Positions 1 to 9,004 of a DNA stretch of 35,390 nt are shown one piece after another. A program made the position numbers and the translations under genes. Origin of the DNA: Parcubacteria bacterium SG8_24 (lineage in GTDB: Bacteria; Patescibacteriota; Patescibacteriia; SG8-24); assembly GCA_001303185.1 (NCBI GenBank), contig LJNP01000005.1, positions 5,669-41,058 on the forward strand, read 5' to 3'. Within the stretch, counting starts at the first letter, position 1. Each line of letters opens with the position of its first letter. The notes under the pieces are model-generated. The model was given only the letters and a program-made list of their open reading frames with translations, did not search any database and was not told where the DNA came from.

Positions 1-1
1 C

Positions 2-409
2 CGCGGTGCCCACGACGTCGACGCGGAATCGGTCGGCCTAAACATCCAGCTGCCGCAGGAACAGCGGACCAACCGGTACGTACGGCGGGCGATGGGCTTC
101 TACTATTTCTTCACCCGCAAGGTGATGCTGTCGGTCTCGGCCCAGGCCTACATCTTCTTCCCCGGCGGCTTCGGCACCCTCGACGAGATGTTCGAGATGC
201 TGATGCTTATCCAGACCAAGAAGATGTCGCCCCTGCCGATCGTGCTGGTCGGCCGGGATTTCTGGGAAAGCCTGTTCGACTGGTCCCAAAAACACCAGCT
301 GCCCTCCGGTTATATCGATCCGGCCGATCTCAAGATATTCAAGATAGTCGATACCGCCGAAGAGGCCTTCAAGATAGTCACTAAATCCAGGGAGCGGACG
401 ATCTTCTGA
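2..409 (+). CDS. LOG family / TIGR00730-like Rossmann-fold protein, 5' truncated by the window edge
   Basis: Frame open from base 2; contains PGGFGTLDE (PGGxGTxxE motif of the LOG/lysine-decarboxylase-like family). Confidence 0.85.
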   Translation, partial: RGAHDVDAESVGLNIQLPQEQRTNRYVRRAMGFYYFFTRKVMLSVSAQAYIFFPGGFGTLDEMFEMLMLIQTKKMSPLPIVLVGRDFWESLFDWSQKHQLPSGYIDPADLKIFKIVDTAEEAFKIVTKSRERTIF

Positions 410-440
410 AAGGACCTGGATGGCGCCTGTATCGAAAGCC

Positions 441-470
441 AGACACCCCCGGAACTCCGGGGGTGTCTTT
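441..470 (+). terminator. Intrinsic terminator after the LOG-family gene
   Basis: agacaccccc-ggaactcc-gggggtgtct followed by tt; perfect 10-bp stem. Confidence 0.7.
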
Positions 471-538
471 GGGTTCACGGTCCGCGACAACGCAAACCGC
501 CCGGCATGAGCCGGGCGGCCGCGTTCCCTACCGACCGG

Positions 539-733
539 TCAGAACCGGCGCGGTCCGAAATTCTTCCTGCGGGCGCGATTGCAGTCCCGGCAATAGACCG
601 GGCGATCCTGCGAAGGCTCGAACGGGAGCTCAGTGATCTCCACGTTGCACTCCGCGCACTTCAGGTCGAGAGCGGTGACGTCGACCATCTGACGAGGTCC
701 ACCGAAACCGCCCCTGGACTGATCGAAAGCCAT
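539..733 (-). CDS. Small zinc-ribbon protein (CxxC-x18-CxxC)
   Basis: 64 aa with CAEC...RPVYCRDC, resembling the CxxC-x17-CxxC domain family. Confidence 0.75.
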   Translation of the reverse strand: MAFDQSRGGFGGPRQMVDVTALDLKCAECNVEITELPFEPSQDRPVYCRDCNRARRKNFGPRRF

Positions 734-876
734 AGATGCGTTTCGTACCCGTCTGACGACGGGTTTCTTGAATTATGACGACCTTTACTCGGTTTGCCGT
801 CCTTTTCCTGGCCTCCGATCCCTTTTTGGGGCGTCTGATGGCCTTAGATTTTGAGTGACGCCTTACCGAAGTCAGT

Positions 877-905
877 AATATAGCACAATCCGGCCGATTT
901 GTCCA
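877..905 (-). promoter_or_regulatory. Candidate promoter for the zinc-ribbon gene: TGGACA-N17-TATATT with extended -10 TGC
   Basis: Minus strand tggaca-aatcggccggattgtgc-tatatt; implies a 5' leader of about 135 nt. Confidence 0.5.
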
Positions 906-1036
906 GACCCTGACCCCGGTCGGACCGGCAACGAGACATCAAGCCGCCTTAAGGCGTCATATTTTTGACTTAATGCGGCCTAAATGATGAGATGGGCCTA
1001 TCGTTCATTCCAACAAATGAGCATGAGGAGGTGATG

Positions 1037-3475
1037 ATGTCATCCGATATCCGCACCAGACTTGCCGTGCCCGAGGATCGACTGTGTCGCCGTTGCGCTC
1101 CGGTCGAGGAGACCATCATCGCTGACACTTCCGATGTCATCGGGCAGGAGAATGCGCTGCGTTCCGTCGATCTCGGGCTGGACATGACGTCTGGCGACTA
1201 CGCCAAGACCCACTACAACATCGTGGTGGTCGGCCCGTCGAACACCGGACGGACCACCAAGACGCTCAAGCATCTCCGTAAGCATGCGGCCGGGATCGCC
1301 GCGCCGCCGCCGGACGTGCTGTGCCTGCACAACTTCTCCTCGCCGCGCCGCCCCTCGACCGTCTTCGTCAAGAACGGTCAGGGCCGGGCCATCAGGAAGA
1401 AGCTCGCAGCGCTGGGACGCTACGCCGCCATCGGACTGCCGCGCAAGCTGATCGCCTCGCGACAGCAGCGCCTGGAACGCCTGCATGAGAAGATCGGCGA
1501 GATCTGGGCCGATGCCAAAGAGCGGGTCCAGGCCTTCGGTCACCTCATCCTGGAGGACGACGAGAGGTACCTCCCGCCCGTCTTCATGTCGGTGGCCCAC
1601 CCGGACCGGCCGATGAGCCAGGAGGAGTACGAGGCCCTGGATGACGACATCCGGGACAAGCTGGGAGGTGAACTGGCCGCCGAGGCCCAAAACATCTACG
1701 AGACGGCCGGCATGGCCACCCAGACGCTGCTCACCGAGGACCGGAAGAGCCTCAAGAAGGACGAGCGGAAGCAGATGCGTCGTTCCGTCGGCCGGCATTT
1801 CCGGAACCTGAGACAGCTGGGCGGTGAGGACCCGGCCTTCAACGGCTACCTGGCCGAACTCGAGAAGCTGATCCTCCGGCTGGTCCCCAGACTGGCTACG
1901 CCGCCTGACGCCTCCATGATCTTCGGGGGTCCGCCCAAGGTGGACGCGAACGCCATGGAGCTGCTGCGCCGTCTGACCGAGGTCAACCTGCTAGTCGACA
2001 ACGCCAGAGTGACCCATCCGCCGGTCATCCAGGTGACCGTACCGCAATACTCGGAACTCTTCGGCCGGATCAACGCCCACCTGTCGGGCCCGGACGATAG
2101 CGTCAACGTCGACCACACCATGGTCGAGGGCGGCGCCTTCCTCAGGGCCAACGGCGGCTATCTAATCCTGGACCTGGAAGACCTGCTGCGGTGGGGCGGC
2201 ATGCTGACCTTCTACAAGCTGCTCCAGGTGATCCGGACCCGTAAGCTGACGATCGAGGGCAAGGCCCGGTTCGTCGACGCCGATCCGCTGATCGACTATC
2301 GCTCCAAGGACATCCCGGTGGATGTCCGGGTGGTCGTCGTCTGCGACCAGTGGCTGGTGCACCTGCTGCGCCATTACGAACCGGAGTTCAACAACCTCTT
2401 CCGGATTAACGCCGAATTCGATGACCAGATGGACTTCGACGAGGCCCGGCGCGCCTATGCCGCCTTCGTCGACATCTGCCGGGCCGACGGCTCGCTTCCC
2501 GAGGTCACTCCGGAAGCCCTGGCCCGTCTCGTCGAATACGGCGCCCGACGCACCGAGGATCAGCAGAAAGCCTCGACCGAATTCGGGATCATCAAGGACG
2601 TGATCACGGAAGCGGCCCACTGGGCCCGGCAGGACGGCGCGGACAGCGTCGGACCGACACATGTGCAGCGGGCCATCGACGAGCGGTTCGAGCGCCAGGC
2701 CCTGCTGGTCCGCCGCTACCAGGAATACCTGGACAGCGGCCACCTCCTGTTCGACCATGACGGTTTCAAGGTCGGTCAGATCAACGGACTGTCCGTGCTG
2801 ATGATCTCGCCGGAGATCGTCTTCGGCATCCCCTCGCGTATCACCGCCCAGGCCTTCGCCGGACCGGAGAAGGTGCTGCTGGTACAGCGGGAGGCCGGGT
2901 TGAGCGGCCCGAGCATGGATACCGCCATCGGCGTCATCCGCGGATACTTCTCGGGCCGATACGGCCGCAAGAGACCTCTCGGACTCGCCGTCCAGCTCTG
3001 TTTCGAGCAATGCTACGGCGGCATCGACGGCGATAGCGCCTCGCTCGCCGAGACGGTCGCGCTGATCTCGGCGATCACCCGGTTGCCCGTGGATCAGCGG
3101 TTGGCCATGACCGGCAGCATGAATCAGTTGGGCGAGGCCCAGCCGATCGGCGGAGCCAACGAGAAGATCGAGGGTCACTTCGACGCCCTGAAACGGCGCG
3201 GCCTGCTCAGGCCGGGCCATGGTACCGTCCTGCCGACGCAGAACCTCGACAACCTCATGCTCAAGGACGAAGTCATCGAGGCTCAGAGACAGGGTCTCTA
3301 CCAGATCTATGCCGTCTCCCATATCGACGAGGCGCTCGAGATCTTCCTGCGCCGACCGGCCAAGGAGATCCACGACTTGGTCAAAAAGCGGCTCAAGGAG
3401 ATCAACGGCGGACTCTCGCTCGTAGGCTTGCTGGGAATCCTCCGGCGGCGCGGACGGGATCCGCTCGATGACTGA
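1037..3475 (+). CDS. AAA_32-type Lon-like ATP-dependent protease
   Basis: AggaGG SD at 1026-1031 before ATG 1037 (ORF track starts at 992); GPSNTGRTT nucleotide-binding motif, GDSAS protease motif, GGANEKIEG downstream Lys motif. Confidence 0.85.
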   Translation: MSSDIRTRLAVPEDRLCRRCAPVEETIIADTSDVIGQENALRSVDLGLDMTSGDYAKTHYNIVVVGPSNTGRTTKTLKHLRKHAAGIAAPPPDVLCLHNFSSPRRPSTVFVKNGQGRAIRKKLAALGRYAAIGLPRKLIASRQQRLERLHEKIGEIWADAKERVQAFGHLILEDDERYLPPVFMSVAHPDRPMSQEEYEALDDDIRDKLGGELAAEAQNIYETAGMATQTLLTEDRKSLKKDERKQMRRSVGRHFRNLRQLGGEDPAFNGYLAELEKLILRLVPRLATPPDASMIFGGPPKVDANAMELLRRLTEVNLLVDNARVTHPPVIQVTVPQYSELFGRINAHLSGPDDSVNVDHTMVEGGAFLRANGGYLILDLEDLLRWGGMLTFYKLLQVIRTRKLTIEGKARFVDADPLIDYRSKDIPVDVRVVVVCDQWLVHLLRHYEPEFNNLFRINAEFDDQMDFDEARRAYAAFVDICRADGSLPEVTPEALARLVEYGARRTEDQQKASTEFGIIKDVITEAAHWARQDGADSVGPTHVQRAIDERFERQALLVRRYQEYLDSGHLLFDHDGFKVGQINGLSVLMISPEIVFGIPSRITAQAFAGPEKVLLVQREAGLSGPSMDTAIGVIRGYFSGRYGRKRPLGLAVQLCFEQCYGGIDGDSASLAETVALISAITRLPVDQRLAMTGSMNQLGEAQPIGGANEKIEGHFDALKRRGLLRPGHGTVLPTQNLDNLMLKDEVIEAQRQGLYQIYAVSHIDEALEIFLRRPAKEIHDLVKKRLKEINGGLSLVGLLGILRRRGRDPLDD

Positions 3476-3482
3476 CGACTCT

Positions 3483-3510
3483 ACAGGCTGACGCTGTCAG
3501 CCTGTTTTTT
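3483..3510 (+). terminator. Intrinsic terminator after the Lon-like gene
   Basis: acaggctgac-gct-gtcagcctgt then T tract. Confidence 0.85.
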
Positions 3511-3513
3511 CGT

Positions 3514-3541
3514 GAAAAAAGACGCCCCGAGCCGGGGGCGT
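3514..3541 (-). terminator. Intrinsic terminator (minus) for the 3548-3928 gene
   Basis: Minus strand acgcccccggctcggggcgtctttttt; back to back with the + terminator. Confidence 0.7.
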
Positions 3542-3547
3542 ATCCGT

Positions 3548-3928
3548 TCAGAGGTTGATGCCGAGACGCCTCAGTATCTGTCCCTGACGTATCAGGTACT
3601 CGTCGAGCGGCAGATAGGTCGTCGGCCGTCCGGTCAGCACCAGGGGGTAGCGGGGCTGGAACATCTTGGCCTCAGAGAAGCCACAGCGCGGACAGATGCG
3701 GCGGGGTGCCCCCCGCGGCAGGCCGCCGCGCCGCCGTCCCCGCGTGGCGATGACGGACGGATGCGGACAAATTCCGGACATCTCGTCGATGAGGCCGTCC
3801 TTCGCGGCCATCAAGCGCTCCGCTTCCTGGCCGTCCTTATCCTTCAATCTGCGGAAACGGGTGTTGATGCGTCTGATCTCCTTGACGCAGGCGGTGACGC
3901 TCTTCTTCCGTGTCGCCATCAGTTTCAT
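3548..3928 (-). CDS. Hypothetical protein with CPH/CPRC zinc-ribbon-like cysteines
   Basis: 126 aa ORF with own downstream terminator; CPHPS...ICPRCGF. Confidence 0.6.
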   Translation of the reverse strand: MKLMATRKKSVTACVKEIRRINTRFRRLKDKDGQEAERLMAAKDGLIDEMSGICPHPSVIATRGRRRGGLPRGAPRRICPRCGFSEAKMFQPRYPLVLTGRPTTYLPLDEYLIRQGQILRRLGINL

Positions 3929-4000
3929 CCCTCTCGTGACATCGGACTATATAAAGATCGTTCATCCTACTGTACGCCTTACCACAGGCATCATAAAGAC

Positions 4001-4020
4001 GCCACCCGCGAACGGGCGGC
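4001..4020 (-). terminator. Intrinsic terminator (minus) with UUCG loop
   Basis: Minus strand gccgcccg-ttcg-cgggtggc-gtcttt. Confidence 0.6.
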
Positions 4021-4041
4021 GCCCTATCATGAACCGGCTGG

Positions 4042-4599
4042 TCAGCCCATCATCTCCAGCAGCGCCTCCAGGCACTCCGGCAGTTCGAAACAGCCGCTGG
4101 AACCGTTGAGGTGACGCGCGCCCTCGACCATCACCAGAGGCGCGCCGAGTCCCTCGGCATGGGTCCGGGCATGTTCCGGAGGCACGACTTCATCACTGTC
4201 CCCGTGGATGATGACCGCTTTGCCGATCTTCCGCCGGATAAGGTCATACCGGAAGGGTTCGGCGAGGAATTCCCGCGTCTTCTCGTTATCCGTTATCCGA
4301 CTCGGGCCGGCAGCCAGAACCGCTCCGGCGATAGGGCGGTCTCCCTCCCATCGCTCGAGAAAACGAAGGATGGCGACGAACCCCAGGCTGTGCCCGACCA
4401 GATAGAGCTCATCCGATCCGTTCATGGTCACGACACGGTTCAGCTCCCCTAACCAGGCCTCCTTTCGGGGATTCTCCGGATCGGGCAGCGGGATGGCGCA
4501 GGCATATATGTCATTCTTGGCCAGCTCGGTCATAAGCCAGGGCCGCCACCCGCCGTTGGGCCGACCTCCCAGACCGTGGATGATGAACACCTTCTTCAT
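4042..4599 (-). CDS. RBBP9/YdeN-like alpha/beta serine hydrolase
   Basis: MKKVFIIHGLGG N-terminus, LVGHSLG nucleophile elbow, HGDSDEVVP and GARHLN motifs. Confidence 0.85.
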   Translation of the reverse strand: MKKVFIIHGLGGRPNGGWRPWLMTELAKNDIYACAIPLPDPENPRKEAWLGELNRVVTMNGSDELYLVGHSLGFVAILRFLERWEGDRPIAGAVLAAGPSRITDNEKTREFLAEPFRYDLIRRKIGKAVIIHGDSDEVVPPEHARTHAEGLGAPLVMVEGARHLNGSSGCFELPECLEALLEMMG

Positions 4600-4625
4600 G
4601 TCCGTAGTGTACTAAAATCCGGCCT

Positions 4626-4829
4626 TTATTCAGAACGCGACGAACGGTCGCGCTTACGTGATCTGACCAAACCGTAAATCCCGAAGAAGACGGTCGTGAC
4701 GCCGATTACCTGACCCCCGGGACTGTCGTCGATTCCCGCATAGACGAAAAAGGCCGATCCGAGGACGATAGCTATGATGCCGGTGGCTATCCTTGTCTTG
4801 CCGACGGGCGGCTTCTCGTCACGTGTCAT
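4626..4829 (-). CDS. Small two-TM hypothetical membrane protein
   Basis: 67 aa with hydrophobic segments IATGIIAIVLGSAFFVYAGI and VIGVTTVFFGIYGLV. Confidence 0.55.
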   Translation of the reverse strand: MTRDEKPPVGKTRIATGIIAIVLGSAFFVYAGIDDSPGGQVIGVTTVFFGIYGLVRSRKRDRSSRSE

Positions 4830-4959
4830 GATATCTGTTTATCATCGATCCCGCAGAAAGCATATCCAAACCCGAACGTTCCCGTTCGGTTCCTCGTGGC
4901 TGCCCGTCTTAGGTGCGGCCAGAACAGTATCCGAGGCCGGGAGAGATTCCAGGCCCTGA

Positions 4960-6078
4960 CTAGAAAACAAGGGTATCTGTCACCAACGCACGCAACGGGT
5001 CCCGGTTCATCTCCCAGTCATGGGCGGTGTAGTCCGTCATCTCGACGGTGATCGCCGGACCGCCGACCGTCTCCTCGAACCACCTAGTCGCCGTCCCGTG
5101 ATAATACCACCCCTCGTAATACTCGTACCCGCTGTTCTCCGCATACCATCTGGCCAGAGCGGTCGATCGTTCGCTGTTTTCCGGATTCACGAAGTTGCCG
5201 CGCGCATGGAACGAGACCATGACGCCATCCGCACAGGTGGCCGCGATATCCCGTATGACCCTGCTTTCCCGCTCCGTAAACGGCGCCTCGCCCGCGTACG
5301 TTGTCGTGTCGGCATCGCCGGTGACCCATTCCGACGTACGGAAATTCCTGTTCAAATTAACCCCGTTCGCGTTCAGCTTGTCGTCGCGTCCGAAATACCC
5401 GTCCGGATTCGCCAGTGGGATGACCAGAGCCCGCTTGTCGGGATGAACCGTCTCCGTACCGCTGAACAGGTCATCCACAAAGCGGTCCATCATCCCTTTC
5501 CCACCAGGCTCCTTTCCCCCATGAATCCCGGCGATGAGGAGTACGCAATACCCGCCGGAGCCGATGTCATACCCGGCGATCGTCCTCCCCTCCTCCGAAT
5601 ACCCCAAAACGCGCGGAATCTGCGCCAGATCCGCATCGGTGATGCCGAGACCATAGTCGGTCATGATGCGCAGCGCATCCTTCGGGCGACCGAGGTAGGC
5701 TCCGCGCAGGTCGTCCGGCGACACGTAATAGGCCTCGCCGCTGCGCTCGACATCCAACAAGATGCGTCCGGAGAGACGCGCCGGGAAGGTCCCCGCAAGA
5801 TACGCATCAAGCTCAGCACTGGCGATACCGATCCCGAAACCGCTCATGATGGCAAAGGCGTCCTTAGGCCGGCCAAGATGGTACCGTTCCAAGGTGGACG
5901 GTTCGACGTACCAGGCTTCCCCGTGCCGTTCCACCTGGAGGAGGATCTTCCCCGCTATCCGCTCGGCAATCGACCCCGCATGCGCGACGGCACCCGGAAA
6001 GAGCATCGCCGCCGAGACGAAAGCGATGGCGGCAGATCTCCACAGGATGTGCCTAACCATTGTCATAACATTCAACAT
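4960..6078 (-). CDS. Secreted M14-family zinc carboxypeptidase-like protein with duplicated N-terminal module
   Basis: Signal peptide; IHGGKEPGG (HxxE), NPDGYFGRDDKLNANGVNLNRNF, SFHARGN, VEMTDYT; two copies of GKILL.VE..GEAWYV.P....YLGRPKDA. Confidence 0.8.
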   Translation of the reverse strand: MLNVMTMVRHILWRSAAIAFVSAAMLFPGAVAHAGSIAERIAGKILLQVERHGEAWYVEPSTLERYHLGRPKDAFAIMSGFGIGIASAELDAYLAGTFPARLSGRILLDVERSGEAYYVSPDDLRGAYLGRPKDALRIMTDYGLGITDADLAQIPRVLGYSEEGRTIAGYDIGSGGYCVLLIAGIHGGKEPGGKGMMDRFVDDLFSGTETVHPDKRALVIPLANPDGYFGRDDKLNANGVNLNRNFRTSEWVTGDADTTTYAGEAPFTERESRVIRDIAATCADGVMVSFHARGNFVNPENSERSTALARWYAENSGYEYYEGWYYHGTATRWFEETVGGPAITVEMTDYTAHDWEMNRDPLRALVTDTLVF

Positions 6079-6083
6079 ACCAA

Positions 6084-6107
6084 AATCCGAGCCTTTTAGC
6101 TCGGATT
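6084..6107 (-). terminator. Intrinsic terminator downstream of tRNA-Gln
   Basis: Inverted repeat aatccgagc ... gctcggatt; minus-strand T run. Confidence 0.6.
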
Positions 6108-6111
6108 CTCG

Positions 6112-6185
6112 TGGCTGCGGGGCTAGGACTCGAACCTAGATTGGCTGGGCCAGAACCAGCAGTCCTACCGTTAGACGACCCCGCA
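6112..6185 (-). tRNA. tRNA-Gln (anticodon CUG), CCA encoded
   Basis: Cloverleaf folded by hand: TGCGGGG/CCCCGCA acceptor, GCTGG-TTCTGGC-CCAGC anticodon arm, CTAGG-TTCGAGT-CCTAG T arm, G73 then CCA. Confidence 0.93.
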
Positions 6186-6189
6186 ACGA

Positions 6190-7830
6190 TCACTCGACGA
6201 CCCGCCCCTCGAAAGCGGCGGCCATATTCTGGGCCAATGATGGGCCGGTCTCGGCCGGTCCCTCCGGACTGCCCTCGGCCGTCTCAGTCTGCCCCATCTC
6301 CGCGGCATTTTCAAGTACGACACCTTCGAGGCGCACCTCTTCCTGCAGGATCCCTCCCAGGACCTGCTCCAGGATACGCCGGTTCTTCTCCTCGTTGAAC
6401 TTCTTGCGATGGAAGGCGAAGCCGAAACCGACCTTGATGATCCGACCGATGACGCTGACCGGCTTGCCCACGCCCAACAGGAACGGCAGCGAATGGTGGT
6501 GCTCCCCGGCCGATCTCATGAATTCCGGCCAGACCGAATCGAGCCGGTCAACCGAGACCACCGGTTCGGCGGACTCGGTCACCGTAGCCGGGCGGCTGCG
6601 GTCGCTGCCCGACTTCACCGCGGCAGTGTCTTTCCGCCCCGGCTTGGTGCCGGTCGACACCGTGCTGACGGGGCGCGTCACTGACACCTCTTCCGAAAGG
6701 GCCGGTTCCGACATGCTGCGGGAATGGCATAACCGCACCGCCGCCAGTTCCAGGGGTAACTGCGCTGGATGGCTGGTCCGTATCTCCCGCCGCTTCATCA
6801 GCAGTATCTCGATCATCCGCACCAGTTCCTCGACCGTCGCCAGTTCGGCGAATTCCACCAACTGCCGGTTACGTTCCTCGTCGTAATCCGGGGCCACGGC
6901 ATCGGGGTCGCCGCTGGTCTTGGTGAGCAGCACCCGACGGACCAGCTCCACGACGTCATCAGCGAAATGCTCAACGTCGATCCCCTCCTCCAGACATTCG
7001 CTGACTGTCATGAGCGCCGAACGAGCGTCGCCCCTCAACAGACCCTCGACGAACGAAGCGACCAGGGCGTGATCCGACCGCGGCAGGACCATCAAAGCCT
7101 GATCATGCGTGACCCTCTTGCCCTCACCGACGGTCAATACCTTACCCAACAAGCCCTCCGCGTCCCGCAACGAACCGTCGGCGTGCCGGGCGATCTCCTC
7201 GATCGTCTTCTGCTCCACCTTGTAGCCCTCCCGCTTGGCAATAAGGTGCAGACGCTCCACCAGATCCTGGAAAGGTATCTTCTTGAAATCGAACCGCTGG
7301 CATCTCGAGATGATGGTCGCCGGGACCTTGTGCAGTTCCGTCGTCGCCAGGACGAACAGCACGTGGGCCGGGGGTTCCTCCAGAGTCTTGAGCAGGGCGT
7401 TGAAGGCCTCCGTGGTGAGCATGTGCACCTCGTCGATGATGAACACCTTGTACTTCAACCTCGACGGGGAGAAGCGGGCGTTCTCGATGATATTGTCGCG
7501 CACGCTGTCGATGCCCCGATGGGAGGCGGCGTCGATCTCGATGACGTCGAGCGACCGGCCCTCACCGATGCCCTGACAGCTGTCACATTCGCCGCAGGGC
7601 TCACCCGGACCGCGGCCGCCTTCCTTGCCGGCCGGTTTCAGGCAATTGATCGCCTTGGCCAGGATACGGGCCGTAGTCGTCTTACCGATACCGCGCGGAC
7701 CGGCGAAAAGGTAGGCGTGAGCGATCTTGTCAGCAGCCACCTCATACGCCAACGTCACCTTGACATGGTTCTGTCCGGCGATGTCTTCCCACCTCTGCGG
7801 TCTGTATTTTCGATAAAGCGTCGTGGACAT
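6190..7830 (-). CDS. dnaX: DNA polymerase III subunit gamma/tau
   Basis: YRKYRPQRWEDIAGQ, GPRGIGKTT Walker A, CGECDSC zinc module, DEVHMLT, LEEPPAHVLFVLATTE. Confidence 0.97.
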   Translation of the reverse strand: MSTTLYRKYRPQRWEDIAGQNHVKVTLAYEVAADKIAHAYLFAGPRGIGKTTTARILAKAINCLKPAGKEGGRGPGEPCGECDSCQGIGEGRSLDVIEIDAASHRGIDSVRDNIIENARFSPSRLKYKVFIIDEVHMLTTEAFNALLKTLEEPPAHVLFVLATTELHKVPATIISRCQRFDFKKIPFQDLVERLHLIAKREGYKVEQKTIEEIARHADGSLRDAEGLLGKVLTVGEGKRVTHDQALMVLPRSDHALVASFVEGLLRGDARSALMTVSECLEEGIDVEHFADDVVELVRRVLLTKTSGDPDAVAPDYDEERNRQLVEFAELATVEELVRMIEILLMKRREIRTSHPAQLPLELAAVRLCHSRSMSEPALSEEVSVTRPVSTVSTGTKPGRKDTAAVKSGSDRSRPATVTESAEPVVSVDRLDSVWPEFMRSAGEHHHSLPFLLGVGKPVSVIGRIIKVGFGFAFHRKKFNEEKNRRILEQVLGGILQEEVRLEGVVLENAAEMGQTETAEGSPEGPAETGPSLAQNMAAAFEGRVVE

Positions 7831-7862
7831 GATCCGTCAGTCGCTCTGGCCTCCGGTCGCCC

Positions 7863-8834
7863 TCAGGCGAGCGGATTCTGCCTGATGATGTTCTCCACCG
7901 CCGCCCATCTCGACGGCGCGCTCTTGGGGACGAGTACCACTACCTCATCGCCCGGATCGCCCTTGAAATAGGTCACGCTGGCCTTGAGCACGTTCCATTT
8001 GCGGTCATCGGTCGCCGCGTAATACTCGCCGTTGGTCGGATCGAACCCCAGGGTGGCGACGACCCGCGACCGTTCGATCGGCCCGATCTGCTTATAGATG
8101 AAGGATCCTTTGGGCGTGATGGTCAGCTTGAGCAGGTCACCCTCGACCAACTTGGACTTGGAGGCATAATTCGGCGGGACGGCATAGGATTTGCCGTCGG
8201 AACCCACCATCTCCTTGCCGTTGAACACCCCCTCGATCACCCGGCCGTCGACCGCCTTCACTCCGGAAAGCTCCTCGTCGTGCAGGAGCGGCGCGACCGA
8301 CCGCGTGATGTCCTTGGCGTTGGTCGCTGACGCCCCCTCCTCCTCATCCAGCAGGCGGATGATGTTGGTGATGTTCTGTTCGATCGATTTCAGGGCCTTC
8401 CTGATGATCTTGATCTTGTGGACCGGACTGCCTGAGTCCGTCCCCAGGTCCTTCTCTCGGTCAGGCTCCGCGGCCGCATCGGCGGTCTCATCCGCCTTGT
8501 CTTCCGGCTCCGTATCCGAGGTGTCGGCGGATTCCGCCACAGCATCTCCGGAAGCGGCCTCCAGCTCTGACGGCCGGTCCTCTGATTCACCTGGAGCGGA
8601 CCCTTCAGGTTCCGGTGCGGTGGCGGGCTCTTCGGAGCGGTCCGCTCCGTCGCCGTCCGCGTCGGTCTTATCGTCTTCCGCCGTCTCCGGACCGGAATCA
8701 TCCGAAGAGGCGGCCCCGTCGGCGGCTGCCGGCTCGTCGGCTGGCGCCGGATCCGGCTGCGCCTGATTGGTCGGCACATCGTCGTCGCGGAAAATTACCT
8801 TGTCGGTCAGGGGTTTTGTTTGGCTTTCTTCCAT
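7863..8834 (-). CDS. Hypothetical protein: acidic disordered N-terminus plus conserved-looking C-terminal domain
   Basis: Asp/Glu/Ala/Pro-rich first ~140 aa followed by a globular-looking region; adjacent to dnaX. Confidence 0.7.
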   Translation of the reverse strand: MEESQTKPLTDKVIFRDDDVPTNQAQPDPAPADEPAAADGAASSDDSGPETAEDDKTDADGDGADRSEEPATAPEPEGSAPGESEDRPSELEAASGDAVAESADTSDTEPEDKADETADAAAEPDREKDLGTDSGSPVHKIKIIRKALKSIEQNITNIIRLLDEEEGASATNAKDITRSVAPLLHDEELSGVKAVDGRVIEGVFNGKEMVGSDGKSYAVPPNYASKSKLVEGDLLKLTITPKGSFIYKQIGPIERSRVVATLGFDPTNGEYYAATDDRKWNVLKASVTYFKGDPGDEVVVLVPKSAPSRWAAVENIIRQNPLA

Positions 8835-8958
8835 ACTTTATTTTTACGACACTTAACCGGTGCCCGAGCACCGTACGGGTATGTATGCTACCACCGCGAC
8901 AGGTGCCGGTCAACCGGGAAAAATGATCGCCCCACCAGGTCCGACGACGGACTAAAAA

Positions 8959-8974
8959 GACGGCCGAAGCCGCC
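8959..8974 (-). terminator. Intrinsic terminator (minus) with UUCG loop
   Basis: Minus strand ggcggc-ttcg-gccgtc-ttttt. Confidence 0.65.
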
Positions 8975-9004
8975 TATTTCCTGCCGATTTTCCGTCCTGA
9001 CAGT

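Noticed and set aside
1235-1261. Walker A of the Lon-like protein ending in Arg (GPSNTGRTT) as evidence of inactivation
   Set aside because: Arg in this position (GTGRT) is, as far as I recall, common in the AAA_32 Lon-like family, so it is not treated as unusual.
2162-3373. 403-aa minus ORF
   Set aside because: Antisense to the Lon-like gene, low-complexity composition.
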